Of a stretch of DNA of 64,000 nucleotides, positions 23,540 through 31,989 are shown one piece after another. Made by a program: the position numbers and the translations under genes. The DNA lies in assembly GCF_003096675.1 (NCBI RefSeq), contig NZ_QEKW01000012.1:104286-168285 (forward strand). The letters run 5' to 3'. This DNA comes from Actinomycetospora cinnamomea (GTDB lineage Bacteria > Actinomycetota > Actinomycetes > Mycobacteriales > Pseudonocardiaceae). The notes below the pieces were generated by a model. The model saw nothing but the letters and a program-made list of their open reading frames with translations, was not told the DNA's origin and made no database searches. Positions within the stretch are counted from its first letter, which is position 1, and each line of letters starts with the position of its first letter.

Positions 23540-24451
23540 TCACCGGCGCTTCGCCGCCTCCTCCGCGGCGAGGACCGTGTTCTGCACCAGCCACACGTCG
23601 GTGACCGGTCCGACCCCGCCCGGCACGGGCGTCGCGGCCCACGCCGCCGCCACCGCACCCGGGTCGACGTCCCCGACCAGCCGCGTCCGGCCGGTTGCCG
23701 GTTCCGGCACGGGGTTGATGCCGACGTCGAGCACGACCGCGCCCGGCGCGACGTGCTCGGCGCGGATGAGCCCGGGTACCCCGGCGGCCACGACGAGGAC
23801 GTCGCCGAGGGACGTGTAGCGCGCGAGACGGCCCGTGCGGCTGGTGTTCTCGTCACACGAGACCACGGTCGCGCCGCGGGCGGAGGCGAGGGAGATCAGG
23901 GGCTTGCCGACGTTGTTGCTGCGCCCCACCACGCAGACCGTGGAGCCCCGGTACCAGGCGTCGCGGTCCGTCCCGGCCTCGTCGAGCCACGAGTCCAGCA
24001 GGTGGAAGACCGAGGCGGGGGTGGACGGGACGAACCGCGGCGTGCCGAGGGCGAGCAGCCCGGCGTTCTCGGGGTGGACGGCCTCGATGTCCTTGGCCGG
24101 GTCCAGAGCGGTGAACAGCTCGCCCTCGTCCAGGTGGGCCGGCAGGGGCCGCAGGACGAGGATCCCGCTCACCAAGGGATCGTCGCCGAGCCGGGCGAGG
24201 AGCTCCAGGACCTCCCCCCGCGACGCGTGGGCGGGCAGGTGGTGGTGCCGGTGCTCGATGCCGACGGCCGCCGCCGCCCGCTCCAGGCGCCGGGCGTAGG
24301 CGCCGGCCGCGTAGTCCGTGCCCACCAGCACCGTGGCCAGCCCGCAGCGCACGCCCAGCTCCGCGAGCCGCACCACGTCGCACGCCACCCGCCGCTGCAG
24401 GGCGCGCGCCCGCGCCCGCCCGTCGATCAGCGCCGGCCCGCCGCGGGACAT
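23540..24451 (-). CDS. folD: FolD-like methylenetetrahydrofolate dehydrogenase, altered active site
   Basis: 303 aa from ATG 24451; last gene of the gmaS-mgs operon. Both FolD domains are recognisable: GLATVLVGTDYAAGAY, GILVLRPLPAHL, the Rossmann part VVGRSNNVGKPL and the family end TPVPGGVGPVTDVWLVQNTV. Aligned by eye to E. coli FolD, the catalytic tyrosine is kept (Y52) but the cyclohydrolase lysine (K54 there) is L56, the active-site glutamine (Q98) is L100 and the aspartate (D121) is E123. Loss of the lysine abolishes cyclohydrolase in other FolDs while dehydrogenase can survive. So this is probably a dehydrogenase-only or repurposed paralogue oxidising methylene-THF made from methyl groups in this pathway. 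The housekeeping folD should be elsewhere. Confidence 0.85.
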   Translation of the reverse strand: MSRGGPALIDGRARARALQRRVACDVVRLAELGVRCGLATVLVGTDYAAGAYARRLERAAAAVGIEHRHHHLPAHASRGEVLELLARLGDDPLVSGILVLRPLPAHLDEGELFTALDPAKDIEAVHPENAGLLALGTPRFVPSTPASVFHLLDSWLDEAGTDRDAWYRGSTVCVVGRSNNVGKPLISLASARGATVVSCDENTSRTGRLARYTSLGDVLVVAAGVPGLIRAEHVAPGAVVLDVGINPVPEPATGRTRLVGDVDPGAVAAAWAATPVPGGVGPVTDVWLVQNTVLAAEEAAKRR

Positions 24452-24472
24452 CGCCCTCGTCAGCTCCCTCGG

Positions 24473-24925
24473 TCAGTGCCCGTCCGGTGGCTCCCAGCCC
24501 TCGAGCTGGGGGGGCGTCCAGTTCTCGCCGACGGTGGGGGAGTTCCGCAGCCACGAGCCGAGCTCGGGCTGGGGGAACTTGGCGTGCCGGTACTTCAGCC
24601 ATACCCCGTACGAGTTGCCCTCCTGCAGGTGCTTGATCAGGACCTTGCGGGCGTACTCGTCCTCCCGCCCGGGGGGGATCTCAAAATGGATCTTGAGGAA
24701 CGCGTTGGTGTACCGGTCGAAGACCGCCGGGATGCCGTCCTCGCTCATGAGGTGGATGTCCTCGAGCCAGTTCAGGTCCTCTCCGGGCGTCGCGGCCATG
24801 AGGTCCACGTCGTCCACCAGCGTGCGGTCGAACTGGTAGGGGAACGTGCGCCCGGTCAGTTCCTCGGTGTCGATGCCGGCGCGGGTCGTCAGGTGCCGGG
24901 CCGACAGGTCGAACAGGTCAGACAT
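24473..24925 (-). CDS. conserved-looking 150-aa protein of the mgs operon, unknown function
   Basis: 150 aa from ATG 24925, overlapping the mgsC-like stop by 8 bp and 21 bp ahead of folD. I do not recognise the family. The sequence is unlike the Ala/Arg-rich hypotheticals of this genome: it is rich in aromatic and acidic residues (GRTFPYQFDRTLVDDVDLM, FDRYTNAFLKIHFEIPPG, GNSYGVWLKYRHAKFPQPE) and looks like a well-folded enzyme subunit or metabolite-binding protein, without membrane or signal segments. Its place between the synthase large subunit and folD suggests a dedicated role in methylated-amine or one-carbon transfer. Worth treating as a candidate new component. Confidence 0.85.
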   Translation of the reverse strand: MSDLFDLSARHLTTRAGIDTEELTGRTFPYQFDRTLVDDVDLMAATPGEDLNWLEDIHLMSEDGIPAVFDRYTNAFLKIHFEIPPGREDEYARKVLIKHLQEGNSYGVWLKYRHAKFPQPELGSWLRNSPTVGENWTPPQLEGWEPPDGH

Positions 24926-26333
24926 CGCGCGAGCCACCTCCGTCGTTGGCGACGTGCTTCTCGAGCAGGGTCTTGATCTCGTGGAGCGTGCGCTCCTCGG
25001 TGACGCCGGGGACGTAGTTCGTCCCGGCGAGGGGCACGCGCGCCATCGCCGCGGCCTCGGTGGTGAGCGCGCACAGGTCCTCGGGCTCGAGGCTGTGGAC
25101 GTCGGTCTTGCCGCACGCCCGGGCGAGCATCTGCACCTCGAGCGTCAGGGTGTGCAGGAAGTTGTAGACGCGCTCGGCGCCCTGTTCGACGTCGAGGCGC
25201 TTGCGCAGCTCGGGGTCCTGGGTGGTGATGCCGACCGGGCAGCGACCGGTGTGGCAGTGGTAGCAGGAGCCGGCCTTCACCCCCAGCGTCCCCTCGTAGT
25301 CGGTGATCCCCGGGAGCTCCTTGTTGCAGTTGAGGGCCATCAACGAGGAGTGACCGATGGCGACCGCCTTCGCGCCGAGCGCGATGCACTTGGCGATGTC
25401 CCCGCCGTTGCGGATGCCGCCGGCCACCACGAGGTCGATCTCGTCGGCCAGCCCGACGTCCTCGAGGGCGCGGCGCGCCTCGGGGATCGCGGCCATCAGC
25501 GGGATGCCGGTCTCCTCGGTGGCGAGATGCGGCCCCGCGCCCGTGCCGCCCTCGGCGCCGTCGAGGTAGATGATGTCCGGCCCGCACTTCGCGGCCATGC
25601 GCACGTCGTCGTACACCCGGGCCGCGCCGAGCTTGAGCTGGATGGGGACCTGGTAGTCGGTCGCCTCGCGGACCTCCTGGATCTTCAGGGAGAGGTCGTC
25701 GGGCCCGAGCCAGTCGGGGTGCCGTGCCGGGCTGCGCTGGTCGATGCCGGCCGGCAGCGAGCGCATCTCCGCGACCTGCTCGGTGACCTTCTGGCCCATG
25801 AGGTGGCCGCCCAGCCCGACCTTGCAGCCCTGGCCGATGAAGAACTCGATGGCGTCGGCGAGCATCAGGTGGTGCGGGTTGAACCCGTACCGGCTCTGGA
25901 TCACCTGGTAGTACCACTTGGTGGACAGATCGCGCTCCGGCGGGATCATCCCGCCCTCGCCGGAGCACGTCGCGGTACCCGCCATGGAGGCGCCCTTGGC
26001 GAGCGCCATCTTCGCCTCCAGCGACAGCGCGCCGAAGCTCATCCCGGTGATGTAGACGGGGATGTCGAGCTCCAGCGGCTTCTGCGCGAAGCGCGCGCCC
26101 AGCACGGTCTTCGTGTCGCACTTCTCGCGGTATCCCTCGATCACGAAACGGGTGAGGGTGCCCGGCATGAACATGAGCTGGTCCCAGTGCGGGATCGGCT
26201 TGAACATCGAGAAGCCGCGCATCCGGTACCGGCCGAGCTCGGCCTTCGTGTGGATGTCGTTGATGACCTGGGGGTTGAAGATGCTGCTCTGGCCCAGGAC
26301 ATGGGGGTTCGGGCTGGCGTTCGGCGACGTCAT
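24918..26333 (-). CDS. mgsC: FMN-binding glutamate synthase-type subunit (N-methylglutamate synthase MgsC-like)
   Basis: 471 aa from ATG 26333 (ribosome site CAGGAG). This is the FMN-barrel part of glutamate synthase as a separate protein: YITGMSFGALSLEAKMALAKG, SGEGGMIPPE, IYLDGAEGGTGAGP, VAGGIRNGGDIAKCIALGA. The Fe-S cluster loop CYHCHTGRCPVGI (C-x2-C-x4-C) follows near residue 355. With the class II amidotransferase and GXGXG subunits encoded upstream it forms the three-part synthase that either makes N-methylglutamate from methylamine plus glutamate (MgsABC) or is a GlxBCD-type enzyme of unknown task. Proximity to gmaS-like, tdm and tmm genes favours N-methylglutamate synthase. Confidence 0.85.
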   Translation of the reverse strand: MTSPNASPNPHVLGQSSIFNPQVINDIHTKAELGRYRMRGFSMFKPIPHWDQLMFMPGTLTRFVIEGYREKCDTKTVLGARFAQKPLELDIPVYITGMSFGALSLEAKMALAKGASMAGTATCSGEGGMIPPERDLSTKWYYQVIQSRYGFNPHHLMLADAIEFFIGQGCKVGLGGHLMGQKVTEQVAEMRSLPAGIDQRSPARHPDWLGPDDLSLKIQEVREATDYQVPIQLKLGAARVYDDVRMAAKCGPDIIYLDGAEGGTGAGPHLATEETGIPLMAAIPEARRALEDVGLADEIDLVVAGGIRNGGDIAKCIALGAKAVAIGHSSLMALNCNKELPGITDYEGTLGVKAGSCYHCHTGRCPVGITTQDPELRKRLDVEQGAERVYNFLHTLTLEVQMLARACGKTDVHSLEPEDLCALTTEAAAMARVPLAGTNYVPGVTEERTLHEIKTLLEKHVANDGGGSRDV

Positions 26334-26404
26334 CGAGGTACTCCTGAATACCCGTCCGGGCCGGACGGTTGCGTGAGTGGTGGCGCGGGCGAGCGGTGCG
26401 GCCG

Positions 26405-27184
26405 TCAGAGCACGAGCTTGCGCTCGCTGGGCTCGAGGTTGTCGTAGTTCCACAGCTTCTTCCCGCACACGAACTTCCGGAACGACGCGGGGCGGTCCAT
26501 GCCGTAGATGCGGAACTTGCGGTCGATGAGCTCGTCGTCCTCGGGCGTCATCTCCGCCTCGACGCAGTCCACCCCCAGCGAGGCGACCGCGCCCCCGACG
26601 TAGATGGCGCCGTCGTACATCGAGTCGCCCATGCCGGGGCCGGCGTCGCCGCAGATGATCTGCCGGCCCCGCTGCATCATGAATCCCGTGAGCGCGCCGG
26701 CGTTGCCGCCGACGATGATCGTGCCGCCCTTCTGGTCGATACCGGTCCGGGCACCGACGTGGCCGCGGATCACGAGATCGCCGCCGCGCATCGCGGCCCC
26801 GGTCAGCGACCCGGCGTTCTTGTCGATGACGGTGACGCCCGACATCATGTTCTCCGCGACCGACCACCCGACCCGGCCCGTGATGTGGATTTCCGGGCCG
26901 TCGCCGAGGGTGGCACCGAAGTAGCCGACGCTGCCGTCGATGGTGATCCGGCAGCGCGTCAGGATGCCGACCGCGACCGAGTGCTTGGCGCCGGGGTTCT
27001 CGATGGTCACCTCGGGGATCTGCTCGCCGTAGACCAGGCGACGCAGTTCGAGGTTGATCTGGCGGGGACTGAGATCGGCGGCGTCGAAGACGGCGGTGTC
27101 GCCCTCGATGCGGGCCGTCTTCGGCGCCTCGACGTCGGGCTCGGCCAGCCCGCGGATGTCGTTGCGCGACCGACGCGTGCTCAT
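26405..27184 (-). CDS. mgsB: glutamate synthase GXGXG-domain subunit (MgsB/GlxC-like)
   Basis: 259 aa from ATG 27184, overlapping the mgsA-like stop as ATGA. Repeated G-x-x-x-G-x-x-x-G turns of a right-handed beta helix are clear (GVTVIDKNAGSLTGAAMRGG, GHVGARTGIDQKGG, GNAGALTGFMMQRG, CGDAGPGMGDSMYDG), matching the C-terminal domain of the glutamate synthase large subunit. It would bridge the amidotransferase and FMN subunits. A charged 60-residue end (DELIDRKFRIYGMDRPASFRKF) completes it. Gap to mgsC is 71 bp. Confidence 0.87.
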   Translation of the reverse strand: MSTRRSRNDIRGLAEPDVEAPKTARIEGDTAVFDAADLSPRQINLELRRLVYGEQIPEVTIENPGAKHSVAVGILTRCRITIDGSVGYFGATLGDGPEIHITGRVGWSVAENMMSGVTVIDKNAGSLTGAAMRGGDLVIRGHVGARTGIDQKGGTIIVGGNAGALTGFMMQRGRQIICGDAGPGMGDSMYDGAIYVGGAVASLGVDCVEAEMTPEDDELIDRKFRIYGMDRPASFRKFVCGKKLWNYDNLEPSERKLVL

Positions 27185-28110
27185 CGCGACCACACCAGCA
27201 CCTCGGACTCGTAGGGGTCGTAGGAGTCGATCTCCTGGGGGAGGACGGCGCGGATGGCGCTCTCCTCGGACGCGAGCGCGACCATGCCGTCGCCCTCGTG
27301 CAGGACCAGGGGCTTCGCGGCCATCTCGTCCTTGGCCATCCCGAGGCTGTCCTCGGTCACGACGAGGTAGGTGAAGACGCCGTCGAGGTCGGAGAGGCTC
27401 GTCTTCATGGCCGTCTCGAGGCTCATCCCGTCGGCCAGACGTTCCGCGAGGTACACCGCGATGATCTCCGAGTCGCACTCGGACTGGAACCGGTGACCGT
27501 GGCGCTCGAGGCGCCGGCGCCACTGGTGGTAGTTGGTCAGCTGGCCGTTGTGCACCACGGCGACGTCGGAGAACGGGTAGGCCCAGTACGGGTGCGCGCC
27601 GGCGATGTCGACGTCGGACTCGGTGGCCATCCGGACGTGGCCGATGGCGTGGGTGCCGCGGAACTCCCCGAGCCGGTAGGAGTCCGACACGGTCCGGGCG
27701 TCGCCCAGGTCCTTGACGATCTCCAGGGAATGGCCCAGCGAGAGCACCTCGCAGCCGGGGATGTTCTCGATGTAGTCGGCCAGCGGCTTCAGTTCGCCCT
27801 CGTACCGGAAGCTCGCGCGGTAGGCGTAGGCGGACTCGCCCTGCACCCGGTCGACCGTCGCGCCCACCTTCGACAGCCGTGACTCCACCTCCCGCCGGCT
27901 GCGCTCGAGCCGCTCGCTGAAGTCGAAGTCGCTCGTCTCGTTCGGGTCCGCCAGCTTGAACCGCATCACGAGCAGTTCGCTCGGCTCGCCGTAGAGCGCG
28001 TAGCCCGCCGAGTCCGGGCCGCGGTGCTTCATCGACTGCAGCATCCTGGTCATCTCGGCGCCCACGTCGCCCGGCCCGTCGGTGTGGATGATCCCGGCGA
28101 TCCCGCACAT
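27181..28110 (-). CDS. mgsA: class II glutamine amidotransferase subunit (MgsA/GlxB-like)
   Basis: 309 aa from ATG 28110. The start MCGIAGIIH exposes Cys2, the N-terminal nucleophile of class II amidotransferases, after removal of Met. MKHRGPDSAGYALYG, GHVRMATESDVDIAGAHPYW and VVHNGQLTNYHQWR are family signatures. It would release ammonia from glutamine or, in N-methylglutamate synthase, act on the gamma-glutamylmethylamide side. 40 bp downstream of the gmaS-like gene and coupled to mgsB. Confidence 0.88.
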   Translation of the reverse strand: MCGIAGIIHTDGPGDVGAEMTRMLQSMKHRGPDSAGYALYGEPSELLVMRFKLADPNETSDFDFSERLERSRREVESRLSKVGATVDRVQGESAYAYRASFRYEGELKPLADYIENIPGCEVLSLGHSLEIVKDLGDARTVSDSYRLGEFRGTHAIGHVRMATESDVDIAGAHPYWAYPFSDVAVVHNGQLTNYHQWRRRLERHGHRFQSECDSEIIAVYLAERLADGMSLETAMKTSLSDLDGVFTYLVVTEDSLGMAKDEMAAKPLVLHEGDGMVALASEESAIRAVLPQEIDSYDPYESEVLVWSR

Positions 28111-28150
28111 GGTCGTCCTCCTCGTCGTGCTCGTCAGCAGTTCTGCGGGG

Positions 28151-29548
28151 TCAGGGCAGGATGTCGAGGTATTCCTTGACGTCCCAGTCGGTGACCGTCG
28201 CGCAGAAGCGCTCCCATTCGTCGCGCTTGTAGTGCTCGAACACGCGGTACATGTCCCCGGGCATGGCGCTGCGCACGACCTGGTCGGCGTCGAGCGCCCG
28301 CAGCGCGTCGCCGAGGTTCATGGGGATGTTCTTGACCTCCTTGCCCTCGGCCATCGCGTTGTAGATGTTGCGCTCCTCGGGCGGCCCGGGGTCCAGGTTG
28401 CGCTGGATGCCGTCGGCCATCGCCTTGATGAGCGCGGCGAACGAGAGATACGGGTTCACCGCCGAGTCGACCGAGCGGTACTCGAAGCGGTCCGGAGCGC
28501 TCACCCGCAGCGCGGTCGTGCGGTTCTGGAAACCCCAGTCCGCGTAGAGCGGCGCCCAGAACCCGGCGTCCCAGAGCCGGCGGTAGGAGTTGACCGTCGG
28601 GGAGGTGACGCACGTGAGCGCGGACAGGTGCTCGAGGACGCCGCCGATGGCGGCGAGCCCGATCTTGCTCGGCATGCGCTGGTCGTCGCCCTCGGGGAGG
28701 AAGACGTTGGTGTCGCCGTCCCACAGGGAGAGGTTGTGGTGGCACCCGTTCGCCGACACGCCCATGAACGGCTTGGGCATGAAGCAGGGGAAGGCGCCGA
28801 ACTCGCGGCCCACCTGCCGGCAGATCTGCCGGTAGGTCGTGAGGCGGTCGGCGGTCTGCTCGGCGCGGTCGAACTGCCAGTTGAGCTCGAGCTGACCGGG
28901 GGCGTCCTCGTGGTCGCCCTGGATCATGTCGAGGCCCATCGCCTGGCCGTACTCGATGACCCGGTGGATGAGCGGCTGCAGCTCGCTGAACTGGTCGATG
29001 TGGTAGCAGTACGGCTTGGTCATCCCGTCGACCGACGGCGTGCCGTCGGGGTTGAGCTTGAGCCACATCATCTCGGGCTCCGCGCCGACCCGGAGGTGGA
29101 ACCCGGTCTGCGACTCGAACTCCGTGTGGATGCGCTTGAGGTTCCCGCGACAGTCCGACGTCAGGTAGGCGCCCGGCTCCTCCGCCTCCTCGCGCCCGCG
29201 GAACAGGGTGCAGAACACGCGAGCGGTCTTCGGGTCCCACGGCAGGACCTGGAACGTCTCGACGTCGGGCAGGCCGACCAGCTCACAGGCCTCCGCGCCG
29301 TAACCGATGTACTCGCCGTGGCGGTCGGTGAACAGGTTGGCCGTCGACCCGTAGACGAGCTGGAAGCCCTTCGACGCGAAGCGCTCCCAGTGGGTCGCCG
29401 GGGCACCCTTGCCCATGATCCGGCCGGTGACGCTGACGAACTGGTAGTAGATGTACTTGACGTCCTGATCGTCGATCGACCGTCGGATCGCGCGGACGGC
29501 GTCGTCACGCCCGTCCTGGGCGAGGAACGTCTCGAGATCGGTGGTCAT
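28151..29548 (-). CDS. glutamine synthetase family protein, GlnT/gamma-glutamylmethylamide synthetase-like
   Basis: 465 aa from ATG 29548 (GGAGGG upstream); a longer frame from 29644 lacks support. The ATP-grasp-free GS fold is evident: metal and glutamate ligands in GAEPEMMW and GDHEDAPGQLELNW, the HxN loop ANGCHHNLSLW, and NRTTALRV with the phosphate-binding Arg. It lacks the adenylylation-site region of GlnA. The gene heads an operon with mgsABC-like genes. In methylotrophs the same company (gmaS-mgsABC) converts methylamine plus glutamate to gamma-glutamylmethylamide and then N-methylglutamate. In rhizobia a related glnT-glxBCD set exists with less clear function. Tmm and Tdm close by favour GmaS. 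Confidence 0.87.
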   Translation of the reverse strand: MTTDLETFLAQDGRDDAVRAIRRSIDDQDVKYIYYQFVSVTGRIMGKGAPATHWERFASKGFQLVYGSTANLFTDRHGEYIGYGAEACELVGLPDVETFQVLPWDPKTARVFCTLFRGREEAEEPGAYLTSDCRGNLKRIHTEFESQTGFHLRVGAEPEMMWLKLNPDGTPSVDGMTKPYCYHIDQFSELQPLIHRVIEYGQAMGLDMIQGDHEDAPGQLELNWQFDRAEQTADRLTTYRQICRQVGREFGAFPCFMPKPFMGVSANGCHHNLSLWDGDTNVFLPEGDDQRMPSKIGLAAIGGVLEHLSALTCVTSPTVNSYRRLWDAGFWAPLYADWGFQNRTTALRVSAPDRFEYRSVDSAVNPYLSFAALIKAMADGIQRNLDPGPPEERNIYNAMAEGKEVKNIPMNLGDALRALDADQVVRSAMPGDMYRVFEHYKRDEWERFCATVTDWDVKEYLDILP

Positions 29549-29583
29549 GGGCGGGCCCTCCCTGGGTCGCGGACGCCAGAACT

Positions 29584-29617
29584 GTGAACGCGGCCACGCC
29601 GAGTAGACTCTGTTCAC
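29584..29617. promoter_or_regulatory. inverted GTGAAC/GTTCAC half-sites upstream of the gmaS-mgs operon
   Basis: GTGAAC (29584-29589) and GTTCAC (29612-29617) form an inverted pair with 22 bp between, 36-69 bp upstream of the gmaS-like start. The same GTTCAC hexamer, together with GTTGAAC and GTTTAC, is found ahead of the second amt gene (31889-31926), suggesting a shared regulator. The gap 29549-29766 has no gene. Confidence 0.35.
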
Positions 29618-29766
29618 CCTGAAGAGACAACCCCGTGGCGGCATCTCGTGCCGATCGGTCGGGGCGTGTCCCTCCGACGGCCGCCGCCGGAGGGGCGACG
29701 GCCGTCGGCGCGCGGCCGCAGGGGAGCAGGGGAGTGCCCCGACCTGCCGGGGCGCTCGGCACGACG

Positions 29767-30147
29767 TCAGTGCGCCGCGCTCTCCGGACGGCCCGGGCCG
29801 CCCGCGTCACTCGTCGCGCTGTGCCGGCTGCCCGTCGGGGACGCCGTCGCGCCGGTCGCCGACTCGGAGCCCGCGGACGGACCGGTGTCGCTCGACCCGG
29901 AGGTGGCGAGCGCCTGCTCGTCCGCGAGCGATTCGGTGCCGCCCTGCTGCAGGACGCGGGACATCCCCACCCGCTGGTAGAGCTCCAGAGCCCGTCGGTA
30001 CTCCTGGTTCTCGATCACGATCTGCCGGACGTGCCAGGCCAGCCACAGGACGATCCCCACCACGACGAGGAGGACCTCGGAGCCCACGAAGGGGTAGAGC
30101 GCCCCGATGTCCTGGGGGTTCGAGAACGAATCGAGTCCGGTACCCAT
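29767..30147 (-). CDS. small single-helix membrane protein linked to Amt
   Basis: 126 aa from ATG 30147, 9 bp after the amt stop, so cotranscribed. Residues ~23-43 (SEVLLVVVGIVLWLAWHVRQI) form a single membrane helix. A charged helical segment (VIENQEYRRALELYQRVGMS) follows, then a disordered Ser/Gly/Thr-rich tail ending RPESAAH. No family recognised. Given its coupling to the Amt channel it may be an accessory or stabilising subunit. Confidence 0.78.
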   Translation of the reverse strand: MGTGLDSFSNPQDIGALYPFVGSEVLLVVVGIVLWLAWHVRQIVIENQEYRRALELYQRVGMSRVLQQGGTESLADEQALATSGSSDTGPSAGSESATGATASPTGSRHSATSDAGGPGRPESAAH

Positions 30148-30156
30148 CTCTCTCTC

Positions 30157-31617
30157 CTACCTCCTCGTGTCCTCGCGAGCGACGGACCCGGCGGGGCCCG
30201 TCCCGTTCGACGAGGAGCCGTCCATGGCCTCGGCGAGCGCACGCTCGTCCGCGGCGACGCCGTCGACGACGTCGGCGCCCCGGAAGTACGGGTACGACGG
30301 GCTGTGCTCGTGGGCGTCGAGACCGGCCAGCTCGACGGCGCGGGGCACCCGGAGCAACCCGAACGCGTCCAGCAGCTTGGCGACGGCGAACGCGGGCAGG
30401 AAGCCGAGGACGCCGAACATGATGAGCGCGCCGATCAGGTTGCCGAGCGGGTTGACGGCCGGCCAGCCCTCCGGGGTCGTGAACCAGGCGGTCACGCCCT
30501 CGACCGGGGCGGCAGCGGGATAGCCCCAGAGCATGAAACCGGCCACGACGACCCCGAAGGTGCCCGCGTAACCGTGCACCGCCACCGCGCCCACCACGTC
30601 GTCGAGCTTGAAGCGGCGCTCCACCCAGAAGTGGAGCTTGTAGATGATCACGACGCCGATCGCCGCCAGGATCATCGACTGGAGCGGGTGGTAGAGATCG
30701 TTGCCCGCGGACGTGGCGATGATGCCGGCCAGGCCGCCGGAGAACGTCCAGAACGGGTCCCCCCGGCTCACGAGGTACGCGGCCAGGATCCCGCCCGAGA
30801 GCGACATCAGGAAGTTGAACGTGATGCCCGAGAGCGTCGTCGGCATCCCGTAGATGTTGGTGGCGGAGAGGTACACGCCTTCGGTGGAGATGTTGGCGAT
30901 CGGGATGTTGCAGGCGACGTAGAAGCCCCAGAAGCCCGTGTAGATGATGAACAGGCCGACGCAGCACATCCACACGTTGTGGGGCTTGATGTCGCGGACC
31001 TCGCCCCGGGGTCCGAACTTGCCGATCCGGGGACCGATCACGAGGATCACACCGAGGACCGCTCCGCCGGCGATGCCGTGGATCACGCCCGAGGCGTAGG
31101 CGTCGTGATAGCCCATGACCTGGACCATCCACCCCTCGGGGTGCCATCCCCAGGCCGCGTCGATCACCCAGGTGACCGAGCCGACCATGGTCCCGAGGAT
31201 GAGGAACGCGCCGGTGCGGCCCCTCTCGAGCACGGCCCCGGAGACGATGGCGGCGGCCGTCCAGGAGAACAGCAGGAACGCGGCCCAGAAGACGCCGTTG
31301 AGGCGGTCCTGCAACTCGGGCGCCATCAGGGGCGACCAGGGCGCCGCCGTCTCGCCGGCGCCGTCCAGGATGCCGCCGGTGATCCCGGGCCCGCTCGGGA
31401 TGGCGTTGTAGAGCCACCACCCGAAGAAGAAGAAGGTGATGGTCACGAGCGGGATCACCATGAAGTGCTTCATCAGGGTGCGCTGCATGTTCTTGGGGCG
31501 CACCGCGGCGATCTCGTAGGTCGAGAAGCCGACGTGGATGAGGAACATCAGGGCGACGGTCACCCAGTAGTAGAACTCGGTGAAGATGATGGTCAGGGCT
31601 TCGATCGGGTCCTGCAT
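30157..31617 (-). CDS. Amt-family ammonium/amine channel, twin-His intact
   Basis: 486 aa from ATG 31617 (GGGAG upstream), longer than E. coli AmtB (~406 mature). About 11 membrane helices. The pore pair is present: H180 in HDAYASGVIHGIAGG (aligned with AmtB H168, with the conserved D172 eight residues before) and H348 in GAVAVHGYAGTFG (AmtB H318). Insertions include an acidic loop around residues 75-105 and a C-terminal ~50-residue acidic/Ser tail (YPYFRGADVVDGVAADE). Amt proteins conduct ammonium and methylammonium, so uptake of methylamine or recapture of ammonia would fit the island. No glnK is nearby. Confidence 0.9.
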   Translation of the reverse strand: MQDPIEALTIIFTEFYYWVTVALMFLIHVGFSTYEIAAVRPKNMQRTLMKHFMVIPLVTITFFFFGWWLYNAIPSGPGITGGILDGAGETAAPWSPLMAPELQDRLNGVFWAAFLLFSWTAAAIVSGAVLERGRTGAFLILGTMVGSVTWVIDAAWGWHPEGWMVQVMGYHDAYASGVIHGIAGGAVLGVILVIGPRIGKFGPRGEVRDIKPHNVWMCCVGLFIIYTGFWGFYVACNIPIANISTEGVYLSATNIYGMPTTLSGITFNFLMSLSGGILAAYLVSRGDPFWTFSGGLAGIIATSAGNDLYHPLQSMILAAIGVVIIYKLHFWVERRFKLDDVVGAVAVHGYAGTFGVVVAGFMLWGYPAAAPVEGVTAWFTTPEGWPAVNPLGNLIGALIMFGVLGFLPAFAVAKLLDAFGLLRVPRAVELAGLDAHEHSPSYPYFRGADVVDGVAADERALAEAMDGSSSNGTGPAGSVAREDTRR

Positions 31618-31989
31618 CCGTGCTCGCTCCCTGAGTTCGTCGACGAGGAACGTCCTCCTCGGTCCGGAGACCGACGGTCCGGGTCCGGTCCGGTAGCCAC
31701 GACACGACACGACAGCTTGGAATGCACGGCTCTCGCGGCGGGTGGCCGCGTGCGCGGGAGCCAGGGGCCAAGGTCTGCATCTAGGACCAAAGGTCATCTG
31801 ACCAGCGCTTCTGACCTGTGTCAAGGGTCACACAACCCTGTTGATGCACAGTCAACCCCGTGCCGTCCTGCGGGAGCGTCCTCGATGTGTTGAACCGGAG
31901 GGGACGCCGTTCACTGCACTGTTTACAGGAGGCGTCCCGCCGAGCATGATCTGCGTCACACACGGACGCGATCCCTCCAGGAGCTTGTC
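31618..31989. promoter_or_regulatory. 372-bp divergent promoter region between the two amt genes
   Basis: No gene seen. It holds a short palindrome GGTCATCTGACC (31792-31803), followed by TGACC...GGTCA elements (to ~31830), and near the rightward gene GTTGAAC (31889-31895), GTTCAC (31909-31914) and GTTTAC (31921-31926), then GGAGG-like ribosome-site sequence. These are candidate binding sites for a nitrogen or amine-responsive regulator (XRE-cupin, GlnR-like or GntR type). Confidence 0.4.

Noticed and set aside
31618..31989. A GlnR-controlled promoter with the full four-box pattern
   Set aside because: Only isolated GTTCAC/GTTTAC-like elements are seen; the complete spacing expected for GlnR boxes is not convincing, so I list only half-sites.
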